Shown piece by piece: positions 21,250-32,973 of a stretch of 64,000 nt of DNA (position 1 is its first letter; each line of letters starts with the position of its first letter). The position numbers were made by a program, and so were the translations under genes. The stretch is from Fasciola hepatica. Its lineage: Eukaryota > Platyhelminthes > Trematoda > Plagiorchiida > Fasciolidae. Under the pieces are notes generated by a model. The model had not been told where the DNA came from, made no database searches, and saw only the letters and a list, made by a program, of their open reading frames with translations. The stretch is taken from contig CANUEZ040000107.1 of NCBI GenBank assembly GCA_948099385.1, positions 5,394,001 to 5,458,000 of the forward strand, written 5' to 3'.

Positions 21250-24200
21250 TTTCATCTTTCATAGACCGCCGGTGTTTGTGCGATTCAAAAGTCTAGACCC
21301 TTATCATAGACTTGGTCATCGGGTATCTACATTTAGGAGCTGTAAGGTTTGGGTAACCGTGAGGAATTTATCTAACGCACTTCTAAACCGATGACTGCAA
21401 GTAGAACTGCCTATTTCTAACGGCAATTTATTCCATAATTTAGAGTAAACTGTAATGAAGATGTGTGAACGTAAGCTGGTGTTGGTAATGGGGGTTGATA
21501 AGGTAAGAATTCTAGAACGTAGTGGATAGCCAGAAACAAGCGCAAAGTGCAATGGATTAGAAGTATATGTCCGGCTGTGAGGGATGTTATACAGGAAGAT
21601 GACGTTCAGTTTCATACGGCGAAACCATACAGGGTCTAGTTTAAATAAATAGCAGCTTTCTCTATAAGTGAGGGGCGAGCTCCATCCAATCAGCTGCTTA
21701 GTAAAACTACTTTGAACTGATTCGATGCCAATTTTGTCTGATTTCCGCATAGTAGAAAAGATCAGTGGGCAGCATTCAAATAAAGACCTGATGTGAGGTT
21801 TATAAAGGAAGAGAATGCAGTCTCGATGTCGGAAGGAGCGAAATATTAGCCCTAGACACTTTCTGGCCTTAGCTACTTGGAAGGCCAAATATTCCGAGAA
21901 ATTAAATGTGCAGGAATAGTTTAAGCCAAGGTCCCTAACGATTTGCTTGTTAGAAATGGTTGAACCACAAACGGCTAAGAATCCTGGAGGTAGCTTGCAT
22001 TCATATGTAAGAACCTCACATATGTCAGCAGAAAAAGTCGTCTGTCAAGTTGAAAGCCGTATGCAAAGTGCAGATATGTCATCCGAGATGTTTAGGATAG
22101 CCGACGCAAGGCATTCAGGCTTGGACGAGTAGACAACCTTGACGTCATCCCTAAAAACAAAGGGGGTGCTATGGGCCACTTAGACTAATATCGTTTATAT
22201 ACGTGAGGAACAGCAGAGAAACGAGGACGCTGCCGTGCGCAACATCGCTTGTAACTGGTTTAGGCCTGCAACTGTGTCTGTTCGCTGAGATAACCTGAGA
22301 GCTAATAGACAGGTAATAGTTGATCCAAGATAGTAAGAGGTTAGTGACGCCATAGAATGAGTCTTTGGCCAGAGGAAGTGGGCGTGGTACCTGATCAGAT
22401 GCCTTCGACTTATCCAGGTAAAGTATTTGAGGGCCATTCCATTACCCGCCTTCTCGGTAATGAGATTCAAAAACCGAGTTGGCAGGTTGGGCAAGGTCTC
22501 GACCACAGGAGAACCTGTTGTCGATTATTATTATTGTCCCATTGGAAGAGGTACTTCACAATGTGTTATTTTTCGATTTTTTCCATTAGCCGAGATAAGA
22601 CAGGTGTATGGTTAATGGAACGGTATTTGTTTACCACATGCAGTGGGCCTTTCGCGTAGTGCGGGATAATGAATGAGCATTTCCAGTTCGTCGGCATTAG
22701 ACCGGAGTTCACTGATAGAGTAAACAGACTGAATAGTAAGTAAATTAATCCAGGTTCGCGTTTAAGTATGGCAGTGGGCGGTAAACCGTCAGGTCCTGGG
22801 TATGATGATGGCTTGAAAGTGGGTAATATTTGAGAGATTACTGAGGCGTCAAATTCCACTGTGGACAGAGTTGAAGCTGTGGCTAAGCGAAGATGCGGAG
22901 TGTCAACAGAAATAAAAGGGCCATATTTGAGGCAAAGAATAAGCTGAAGGCTCCTGCAATAGAAAGAGGAGTAGAGGCAGATGCAACGTCCTTTGAAACC
23001 GCGTGCGGGATATCTCTGAGTATTAGAGGTTCTGGCCTAGCACAGTAATGACAGCCGAAGGGAACTATCTGGGTGTGGCAGAGCCATCAGTTCCCGGTTA
23101 AGCAAAGTAGTTTCTTCAAATCTCTGATTAGTGGAAGAGAGGCAAAAAAAGTTGAATAAGAATTGCGAAGTCGTGTGTATTTTTATGAATTGTTTGAAGC
23201 TTGGCATACTTCGTTTGCAAAGAGCTGATTTAGGATTCCTTGTTATTCCTTTGCTAGGGGAGGTAAGTAATCTTTTCAAGACATCTAGAGAACTGTTCAT
23301 AGAAAATATATGGATGGCGTGTTGTGGATCACGAGAGGGAAAAACCTCACTCCATTCGGCTTGTCGAATGGTCGTAGGGAGAACCTTCCAGTCAGGGGGA
23401 GGAGAGGGTCCGATGCAGCGTGATTTCAGGGAAGGCTGTGGGTGAGTAAGAATGCGGCAGTCAATCTTTTTGTTATCGCCACCGGGAAAACTTTGGAGAC
23501 TGAGACAAATATGTGAGGGACGCCATGGGTGAAGATGAAATCAAAAATGCTGTTTTCCTCGTATTGGAGAGGATATACTGTACCCATCCTACTACGGTGG
23601 TACTTGCTACAGACGGGTAAAGGTTAGCGAGTGCAGATAAGCACGGCCAAGTTATTTCAGGTAGGTTAAATTCACCAGCAATAACCTTAACACTTGGCGG
23701 CTGTGAGGATGGGTATTCAAATGCTTCAATTAGATGTGGAAGTCCGGAAGTGCCGAATTTTGTTTATGATGGATCGGCTAACAAAAAGGACCAGAGAGAT
23801 ACTGTTATCGGTGTTCAGTTTTGGGAAATTCGGTTGGTCAAGTGGGTTGTGTATCGCGGAATAGTCTAGATTCGTGGGCTGACTAGAAGGTCCATATGCG
23901 GATGGCAAATCCTCACCGTGAGTTGGAGGGTTTTGTCTGTAAGATGTTTCGTAGTATGGTGCACTATGGGAAAAAGAAGGGCCGATGACTCTATGGTGTA
24001 GGGCGGAGCTAGAATGAGATGTAGATAGATCCTTTAGGATGTAAGGGATAGCTGGAATGTCTGGGACATTGACATTTCTATTTGTCTAGGGAGGGTTGAA
24101 GATGCCCGATTGCATAACAATATAGTCCGTTAACAGCCCCGGTTTGGGATACAGATTTTCACACGAAGGTAGAGGTAATGAATGGGCAACCGGAAACTTT

Positions 24201-25850
24201 GGCGTGTGGAACTGTCAAAGGTGGTGCACAGATGGTGGTGGATTCCGCCTACGGAAACAATGGCCATTATTTGGCACACTATTATGGTAGGGATTCAGAA
24301 GAACTTTTAGTGAGAGAGAGGGGTCTAAGGAATGGTGGGGACGGGCCATTCATTATCTGAGGTTGGTTTGGCGTTAGGGGATTCAATAGGGCCTCCAAGG
24401 TGAAAGGGGCTTGTATGCTCATAGGGGTTACAGGTTGGCTAGTCAGAGGGAGCTGAGGCAAGGTGCCTTTGCTTTGGTGGTAGGGCCAGATTCCCCCTTG
24501 AACTCCACGGCTGGCATATGAATAGGGAGTTTTATGATGCGAGGTTATGACCTGGTTTCTGGCTTGAGGGACGGGCAATGGCTGTTGATAGTGGCTATGG
24601 GGTTGGTTGGCTGCATGCCTGTTGAACAATGATTAACGGGCTTGGTCACCATAGTTCCAGGCACATGCGATGGCTGTACTGTCGCCTTCATATCATGAGG
24701 CCTCCAGGTGAACGTTCTAGGCTGTAGAACTGATGTTACTGGGACTGAACGGGGAGGGGGAACTCCTGGGTAAAATCGTGTAGGACCCTAAAATCGTGAG
24801 ACCGCTTGTTGATGAGGTTGGATTTTGCTATCTATTCTGGCGGACATAGTACTTGGGGTGGCACGGTGCAGACCTATTCCTAGTGGTCGGGTCGATGAAG
24901 CAAACGGCGGTGTATCTAAGTCTATGGTTGCCGTTGGCGTCACGTGCGCCGATGACACTGCCGATGCATTTTTTACTACAAACTTGCTGTCCTGGGTTTC
25001 CTTCACAATTAACCTGTGCCTCGTGGGTTTTACAGGATCATTTTGTGGTGGCCTTTCCAGCTTGTGGGAAGAAGATTGTGCCGCACCCTGGAATAAATTG
25101 CACGAAGCTTGCGTGGGATCCTGGGGGCTAGACTGATGAAGGTCCACTGATACCGATGGGGCCACGGAGGTTGTAGGTGTTCTGGCTGAAGTCATGTTCA
25201 TAGGAGTAGGCGGAAAAGTACCTACGAGCCCCGTCGTATCAGGGCCAGTGAAAGGCGCTGGTTTGTCTTTCGGTATAGAGAAGATCTCCCTTTGTGGGGG
25301 TGATTTATCGGTGTGGATTTTGATGTTTTTAAGCGATTTGGCTGCAGCAATCCTTTGACAGCTACTGATGAACTCAAGTGCTTATAATTGGTTAGAAAAC
25401 TGAAAGAGCAGAGGGCGGGGATCTCGTGGTGACCGTTTCCGCAGCCTAGTACGATGGCACATGTGAGCCATGTCGCATGCTTTCAGTATTATGGCTTTAA
25501 AATACTGTGTTGGTATTCTGTCCGGGACAATTAACACTATAGCACTGTTGGCGATTTTTATCTTTCTAATAGTTTCCGAGAAGATTGCATCAACATGAAG
25601 ACCGGATCTCTCTCGCGGTCAGCTTGGTCTGTTGGTTCAACAGTTATTATCAGTGAGGAAGTCTTTGATAAGGCTTACTCATTCGATTGCCATTCATCAT
25701 ACAAGTCACTTATCTTTTGTTTCAAATTTTTGGCTTTATTTTTGGCCTTGCTGTGTATATTGACCTCCGATACAGAACGAGTATTGGTAATTGCAGTCAT
25801 GTCGGCCTTCGTGCTTCTTTTCACTCTAGAGGCCCAATGTTTCATTTAGG
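21250..25850 (-). mobile_element. near full-length LINE relic F (ORF1, endonuclease, RT)
   Basis: Minus strand, in 5' to 3' order. About 25,810-25,690: coiled-coil-like KAKNKAKNLKQKISDLYDEW. About 25,580-25,400: the LINE ORF1 nucleic-acid-binding block (FSETIRKIKIANSAIVLIVP, ACDMAHMCHRTRLRKRSPR, PLLFQF). 25,201-24,282: Ser/Pro/Thr-rich linker. About 23,690-23,640: endonuclease VIAGEFNLPEITWP. 23,300-23,037: the linker before RT. 22,859-22,566: RT fingers (PGPDGLPPTAILK, LMPTNWKCSFIIPHY). 22,506-22,195: palm remnant. 21,888-21,316: an intact 190-codon C-terminal frame with LYKPHIRSLFE, VQSSFTKQL and LWNKLPLEI. The domain order is that of jockey/CR1-superfamily LINEs. Frameshifts and stops make it inactive. 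Confidence 0.82.
21316..21888 (-). pseudogene. LINE RT C-terminal segment (190 codons, intact frame)
   Basis: Best preserved coding piece of relic F. It runs from the RT thumb (MAFQVAKARKCLGLIFRSF) through YKPHIRSLFECCPLIFS, the VQSSFTKQLIGWSS block and SCYLFKLDPVWFRRMKLNVI to the terminal LWNKLPLEIGSSTCSHRFRS segment, then a stop. This is the family's usual C-terminus, so the stop at 21,316 is probably the natural ORF2 end. The upstream frame is broken near 21,900. Confidence 0.8.
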
Positions 25851-25859
25851 ACCAGGCGG

Positions 25860-26746
25860 ACAGTGACGTTTAAGTACAGATTCAGACATTTTTGAGCCTA
25901 AAATAGGGCGTGGAGGGCGTAGAGGTTATATCTGACATGTGCAGAGGTTTTATCGAAACGCAAGTAAATACGAAAGTTATTCAAACACCAACAAAACTCG
26001 GAATGTTTCACAGTCCTTGTGTACAAAGCGTTGACCAATAACGCTCCACAAAACAGTGAATAAGTGCCTTCTCCGGGGGCCGGAATGATTTGACTGAGTG
26101 GTTTCGGCTAATGAGCTCCATCCGAGCAGTACAAAATAACTTTGACGAATTTCTTTTTGGTACGTCTGTTCAAGCTGTACTGTGCATATTTTTGCTACTG
26201 CTTGACGAAAATGAGTCAACGTGAATATGGCTAAGGGGTAAAACGGAACAGAACGCTGAATCACAGCGCAAGACCCTCTAAAAACTATTTCGTGCTTTGT
26301 ACATTGTTTTGAGTTTAAATCGTTGGCATCGTTATCGACATTCCGTCCTGCAAAAAGGATTGAACTCTAATGTTTGGAACACGCCCCCCGCTTCCTCCAT
26401 TGAATGTAGTGTAATACGGTTGCAGGATCCGTCCGACTTTCCAAGCTAAGCCGATGGTGGCGAAGTACCCTTTCAACACTTTCTGCACTTAAAGACCCAG
26501 CAAAAATGGAATCACCTTGAATCCCTTTATGGAAGCCGAATATGGCTCATTATCTGCTGCTCCAGCAAAATACAGCCAACTGAGCCGCCGGCCAATAAGT
26601 TTACCCCAGGTGCCCTAGGCTGCCACTCAGTAGCCCAGCTCCAGATTTCGCCGCGTGAACAGACGGTGTGCAAGATTTTATCGACTTTCATTAAAGCGCT
26701 ACTTTCCAAGACATTTCAAACAATTCAGTGCTATTCATCAGTTCTT
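25860..26746. other. no recognised feature
   Basis: 887 bp between relic F and the right inner arm. Only short frames (95 codons minus at 25,977-26,264) without recognisable motifs. It may include the LINE 5' UTR at its left end. Confidence 0.5.
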
Positions 26747-29168
26747 TGCATCTACCTGACCGTCGGCTATTCGTACGCTATCTGACCAATGCTCGTTTGG
26801 TTATGTTCTGGGATCCCCTGGTCCCTGGTCGCCTGATCACGGACTACCTGAAACCTACGGCCGCTTGATGCTACCAAGAAAACTCATGTCAATCCCAACG
26901 GTGTGGGGCGCGGTCAGATCCACCGCTTTGGCCAGCGCACATCGGGCATGCAGGCCGACTGCGGTGATGTACGAGCGCAACTAGACTGGCGGATTGTGCC
27001 TCCTGACACCAGAAGTGGCTTTCAGTTTGGGTGTCCAGAGCACGGCCAGCCTCACCCACTAGCACCAGTTGCAGATTGAAAAACAACATCTCTTTCATCT
27101 TCTTGCTGCCACACATTGCCCCTTCCAGCGCCCCTGAACAATATCTGCCATACACCCCGTCAAGTTCCAAATAACATATGTACATATACTCGCTCGGCTC
27201 AGAAATGTACCATACTACTTGCGACTACTGGCATTTATATCTCTCGACTTATCTTTTATCTGTCTGAACTGATCCCATGTCTGCCTTTATCATGCTTCGT
27301 CCAGTTACTGGATTCTGTACCCCGAAACGTGGAACGGTTTCACTTTTAACGCATCGTTAATATGAACATCAATTTCTGATATACCCTTGGAAAGACCATT
27401 CATCCACTGTGAAATTTGTGTCATCATTCCTTTTTATCTAAACAAAACCGTCAGTTAAAGATTCGTTTCTCACCTGGCAACAACACCACATAACACAAAA
27501 TGGTCCTCCTCTCAGCGATTCATCTGTAAAACACGAGCTCTCCGTTCCACTTCATCCCTCCCCTGCATCTTCTGTAATTCAACCACTTGCATTTCATGAC
27601 AATCGCACTGGTAATGAAGTGTCTACAATCCAGGGTATAAACGGTTCGACTGCCTCCTCAGTTTTTCATGTCAGACTTTCTTCAGAATATCCAGCTACGC
27701 AATCACCTACACTTCCTGAGAGCTGTTTACACGAACCACTTTTATACGACTCTACCAGTCCGCTAAATATTGAACTCAAGCATCCACATTATTACCAATT
27801 TTAGATGCTTCAAAACTATTCACCAACGAAGCCGGACAAATTCCTAAATGTACCACTTTCCACTGATCTGTGAACCTCTGTTGCTGTTCCATCAGAAAAT
27901 CATGGTCAGCCACCTGCACCACAATCCATTGAGTGCCTTTTTTATATCTTTAGCTGAGAATCAAGTACCTATAATTCAGGCTGCCGTTAATCGGTTGGTC
28001 CCCCAAAGTCTTGGGTTGGATTTTCCTTAACGTACCCGGTCACACAATTATCTGCGCTATTCGAGGGTTCGAGCAATGTACTACTCCTAGCTGACTCCGT
28101 CAGATATCAAACATACGTACCGCTATTATTCCCACTTGGTTGTAAATTTGTATTCTTCATCTCTCAGTATTGTAGTCACCTCCGATAAACCAATAGTTGA
28201 ACGTCACTTTACTCACCTTTTTCCTATTGCCATTTTTCCGCCAGCCTTCCACAATTGGGCGTTTATGCCGAAGACCACTTCGAAGGCGATTTCTCTAAGC
28301 TTTCGCTGGAAATGAGCTCCAGGTATGCCAAGTTATTGACCCTTTGGTCGTTACCCAAAGGCCCTACTTCAGGCTCTTATCAGCACATCCCGTTAAACGA
28401 TCGTCCGCATGTTTTGACAGTATCATTTATGCACCGCCCTCACATGACCCCATGAGGTCATCGTATATCAACTCACCCGTCCATCCCGTTGTCAACTTAA
28501 GTTCACTAATTAACCTGAAGCGAACTATTTATTTGAGCAGCACTTCATTCATCTATCATTTTTCGCCACTCTGTTCCACCAAATTTCCAGGCTCGGGCAT
28601 CCACATACACCCCTTTATAAGCGCGTCTTTCACAAGACCTTGAAGAATAGCAAGTACTAATTCGGTGATAAACCCGATCGAATTGTTTCATTTACGCAAT
28701 TCCCTTCCTCAGAGCACTCCTCGCAACTCCTCCGGTATTATATTTCTGATACCCACCGGGTCATCCGAGCTATCGGTTCAAGTGCGTATCCGTCATCACC
28801 AAGGATTTTTGAATTTTTTGTCAGTGCGTTTCCGATGGTTTTTTGCCAGTATACTCTCCCCTGCGACTTCATGTCGATACTACTCGAAATACCGCGCGTT
28901 TTAACTCCATTCCTGTTTTAATTCATTATTTATCCCGATCGCGGAGTCCAATACCCTCACTACTGGGCAATATGCCCACCTGACCTCCAAATTAAAATTT
29001 TTCGGGCAATTATTCGAGCGACCACTAAGACCTACACTGTTTTGTGCTGCATATACCCAAATGAATATCCAAGAATCCCTTTTGCGGCCCTACTTGTGCC
29101 ATGTGATCACGCAATCAGGCGTGCTTCAAGTGTCCCCGAAATACACCATTATTAATATTATTATTACT
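26747..29168 (+). mobile_element. LINE relic E with TAA tail, right copy
   Basis: Mirror of the left copy. Here the element reads 5' to 3' on the plus strand. The GC-richer block at 26,786-27,076 comes first; the 3' UTR and ATT-rich tail end at 29,168. No intact reverse transcriptase. This orientation shows that the TAA run is a true 3' tail. Confidence 0.5.
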
Positions 29169-31041
29169 ATAGTTTTCTGCCTAAATAAGTAGCCCTACCC
29201 CGCGTGGCAGAACGTTTTACCCTTGAAGTCTTGAACTTCCATTGTGCGTCCAAATGTGTGCTTTGGTCTTCTGATGCGTCGGCCGATCTCAAGTTGTGCA
29301 GCGGAGCATGAAATTCATTCTCTGTGAATTGTGGAAACGATGACCTCGACGGTAGCCTATGGTTCACGCAGGAAATGCAGAAAGCTAGCGACCACGGGCA
29401 TTGAATGTAAAGTATAGGTAGATGGGGTGACAGCCCTGACCCCCCCCCTGAACGTAGGATAGTAACTCTCGTGGAGCGGCTTTTGTCGGCGGTGCAAAGG
29501 ATTAACATTGAAAATCATTCTCAATGCTCTGCATGCTTTGTGGATATGACTTATTTGGCATAACCATGCTGAGCCCGTCTATAAACAACACTGCTGCACT
29601 TTTGTTTGTTTGTGTGAGACATTCAAATTTGGCCTTAGACCATCTCCGCCTGTGCTGCTTTGACTACGAAACGTCAAACCATTGGGTTTTATCGTTGGTT
29701 CTATCTGTCTAAATACTAGAACTTCTTACATATTTCTACTTTTTCGATTTTATTTCTTACTGTGGAAGCCACGAACCAATCTCGATCTCGTTTTCGGGTT
29801 CATGTGAATAGGACTGCTTTGCATGAATTTCGATTCCTTGGACTTAGAATCGCCTCATTCCGTCTATTTCAGCTCTGCGCGAAAGCATTTCCTGGTGCCA
29901 GCCTAACAATTGCCTTACAGCTGTTGCTCCTTTCCTGAGCCGTTAGCTCGCGCACTTGCTGTGGCATATCACATCGTTCATTGGATTTACTTCGAAATAT
30001 TGCTCATATCCCAGCATCTCCGCAGTGCTTACCAACAAATTATCCCAGGACCAATGGGCGCTTAAAATTTGACTAAAAACGATCCAGGGTTCGTTAGGCT
30101 GACCACCGCAAGCGTCTTCATCACCACCAATTCAGGTCTCACATTGATAACCATTTTATCTTTGGATTCAGTTATTCCAGAGGACCATGAAATCCATGGA
30201 CCACGACACCATCGGTGACGGTTCCTCCCCTCAAGCCGCTTCCCTCGGGAGGCCAAGTTTGCAGGGTTCCCCTACCTTGACACATCTTTACTGCGCGAGA
30301 AGTCTGACATTCGAATCGTAAAAAACAAAGCACAGCTTCCTTTAACTCCCTTCGTATGAAAATAATCCGCGACAGAATCGGCCCAACAATAGGGATCACA
30401 ACTTCGGAGCATTCCCTCCTATCAATTATTCCTATTCGTACAGCAGCAACAGCTTCCGTCATTTCCAGCCTTGTTATGGGAACAGTCTTCGGAGGCGCAA
30501 CAAGCGGTTCAGTGAACATCAGTTTGCACCTCGATTCTCATGTGCAGGATACGGCCCCGAGACAGAACATTGCTGCACTGCCCGCTTCGGAGGAATCACA
30601 GAATGAGTGTATTTTACCGTTCACATCCACATCCAGAACATCATGCGCATGCCATTGCGGCCCCGTATCAATCTGTCCCCTTCACCAGACGGAATCGCAC
30701 TTAAAACCTCCTCCTTGGCAATCGGCCACTGGGTTGACGTAAGCCCATCCAGAAATATTCAACCACGAAATCCTCCCATCAAGCAGTCTTTCTGCCGCAA
30801 TAGTAATGAAAGTGAAACAGCTAGCGACGGTAATATCCTTCGAAGCTACTCGTGATACCACTGACGAGAACTGGCACCTGGAAAACACAGTTGCTTTCTT
30901 CAGAGCAATGCTCGCACTAAATGGTGATTAAACTGCTCCAAATGAGTGCGCTGACATTCCAAGTTTATTGATTCCCTTGGAATACCACAGCAGAGTCAAG
31001 GACAACCCAATCCTATCCAGCTTTTTAAGGATTCAGCTCTG

Positions 31042-31422
31042 TTGATATGGCATATGACACCTCACTCACTCATCTACTATGGGCTCTTGTGGCACACGCG
31101 CGGCATATCCTGTTCCAACTTAGCGTTCGCTTACATGAATATTTCTAACCTCGAGCTCTGGACACTTAAGAACTATATTTCCCAAAACATTTGGGTGACA
31201 AGAAGCGATCGGCCGACTTCAAACCTTCACGACGTTATTTTCCTCCCATGGCAAGGCAAAGCCAAGAAATCCTTCCTCAAGTCACAAAGACCTCTTAAAA
31301 TTCTGGATGATCCTTTCGTTCCCTACAGACAGCGAGGCCCTGAAAGGATCACTGCCAACAAAACCCTTGTCAAAAACTTTTGCAGGTTTTTCTCAATATC
31401 CCTTAGAATTTGTGTGGCATAA
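31042..31422 (+). other. 126-codon open frame, unidentified (right twin)
   Basis: Identical protein to the left twin at 16,344-16,724. No family recognised. No promoter, splice sites or polyadenylation signal could be tied to it. Confidence 0.25.
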
Positions 31423-32386
31423 CCTAAATTTGCTGGAGCGGCCATTATCCAAGGGACTTCCCATAACTTGATCTTGAGGAGTGCGGCCAGCATTAGGGTC
31501 TACCTCCAAACCTCACCGCTGTTCTAAAACCCAATGCTCCAGAGTACATCCAGGCCGAATGACCCTCCGATTACTGGGTCCCAAATAGACGAAAATTATA
31601 CTCCTGTCAAATGACTCCCTTGTACAAAAGTTTTCTGGGTAAGTGCTGCGGCCTGTACCTCCGTTTCTGGTGGAGCTATATAAGCGTCCATCACCCTGAC
31701 CACCTGGATACCATCCTTATACCTCGGACTCAATGACACCTCTTCAAAACTCCGTGTAGCTTTCGCAGTGGGAGTGTTCAAATTATTCTCAGATGTTTCC
31801 CCTACCTGACTCAAAGGTCCAGCGGAATTGTGGTGCTTGAAAGGGGTATCTGCTCCAGCGTCCAGCAGCGCACTGGTGGGTAAGTACCTGCTTGGACATT
31901 TATTAGTGACTGGTATAATCCCTTAGGTGATACCGAGGCCCGTGGGAAGTAGTTGACAAGTTGCTTTGAGGGTCAGAACCTTGTTCTTCTCATGCAGAAT
32001 CAATGAAGCCAGCGATCCCAATTCCACTCTCCACACAGCCCCTTGAACTGACATCCTTCGGCATGATGGCCCAAGCTAAAACAAGAAACATGCTTTTAAT
32101 CCAGACACATACTCCAAGCTTTTTTCCGCCTGCAGTGATTGAGAATCTTCACAGTCCTCTAGGTCACGTCTACCGCGACGCTTAACGCAACTGGCATCAT
32201 TCATAAGTACCGCGGAGGTTTATTGCTCAAACGGTTCTCCTTATAGTCATTTAACGCGTTCTTGCTCCATCAACGTGCAAACGTGCCCTAGCGTTTGTAA
32301 ACTGATAGATCGCAAAACTCTGGTTCGTTGTCTGTCTGATAGATCTCGCCGGCCCTTTATACCCACCTAACTGCCACCAGCCGAGG

Positions 32387-32689
32387 CTACTCGCACAAAA
32401 CAGCCTCTACGGCTTGAATCGAATTGAGGTCACTCGAAAAACCTATTTGCCTCAACGCATCTGTGCAACTGGCCAACGCTTTAGCGTGGGACGTCGAGGC
32501 CCCTGAGTCTTGGGCAATCATGCCCGGCCTAGTTATTTCATCTAGCATAAAACTTGCTTTATGGTGCTTCTGGCTAAATCCTCCTCTCAGCATCCTTCCT
32601 TCCCGCTGATAAACTCCAACCCGAATGGATTTTTCGGCTTCCTCCTCATAGTATTGGAAGAGGTAGTTCAAAAGCCGACAGCCTTTCAC
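32387..32689 (-). other. 100-codon open frame, unidentified (right twin)
   Basis: Identical protein to the left twin at 15,077-15,379. The context is the same within the arm. No family recognised. Confidence 0.25.
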
Positions 32690-32973
32690 TGCTCAGCTCC
32701 CAGCATGATTCCCTTATTGCTGAATGAACGGGGCGTGCTGTGGAGGTGAACCATCTAGCTTGGGACGTTCACATTTAGGCAGTTCCCATCTCATCAGCCC
32801 ATTCGTGCCAGTAAACGGATCGGATTCGTCGACCCGACTAACATCATTGCCGCGGCTCCCACTGGTCCCAGAAAAGTTGATATCTAGGATGAAACACTGA
32901 ATATTGATGTGGTCATCATTCCTCCTTCCTACTTATAGCCCACCCACGAAACTTACCACCGTGCCGTCTGGGA

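Larger units (their letters stand above)
21020..26746. other. central spacer of the giant palindrome
   Basis: 5,727 bp single-copy centre separating the inner arms. Most of it (about 21,250-25,850) is one minus-strand LINE, relic F. The last 0.9 kb (25,860-26,746) holds nothing I can identify. The spacer rules out a simple fold-back read artefact, which would have almost no loop. Confidence 0.9.
26747..32973 (-). repeat. inner arm of giant inverted repeat, right copy
   Basis: Reverse-complement partner of 14,793-21,019 (coordinate sum 47,766). It starts with TGCATCTACCTGACCGTCGG, the mirror of the left arm's end, and stops after GTGCCGTCTGGGAG, where the left copy continues into different sequence. 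It carries LINE relic E in plus orientation and the twins of the 100- and 126-codon frames. A Pro/Thr difference on the strand opposite to the 30,356-30,742 frame (Gly/Val within that frame itself) is one of few protein-level changes. Confidence 0.98.
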
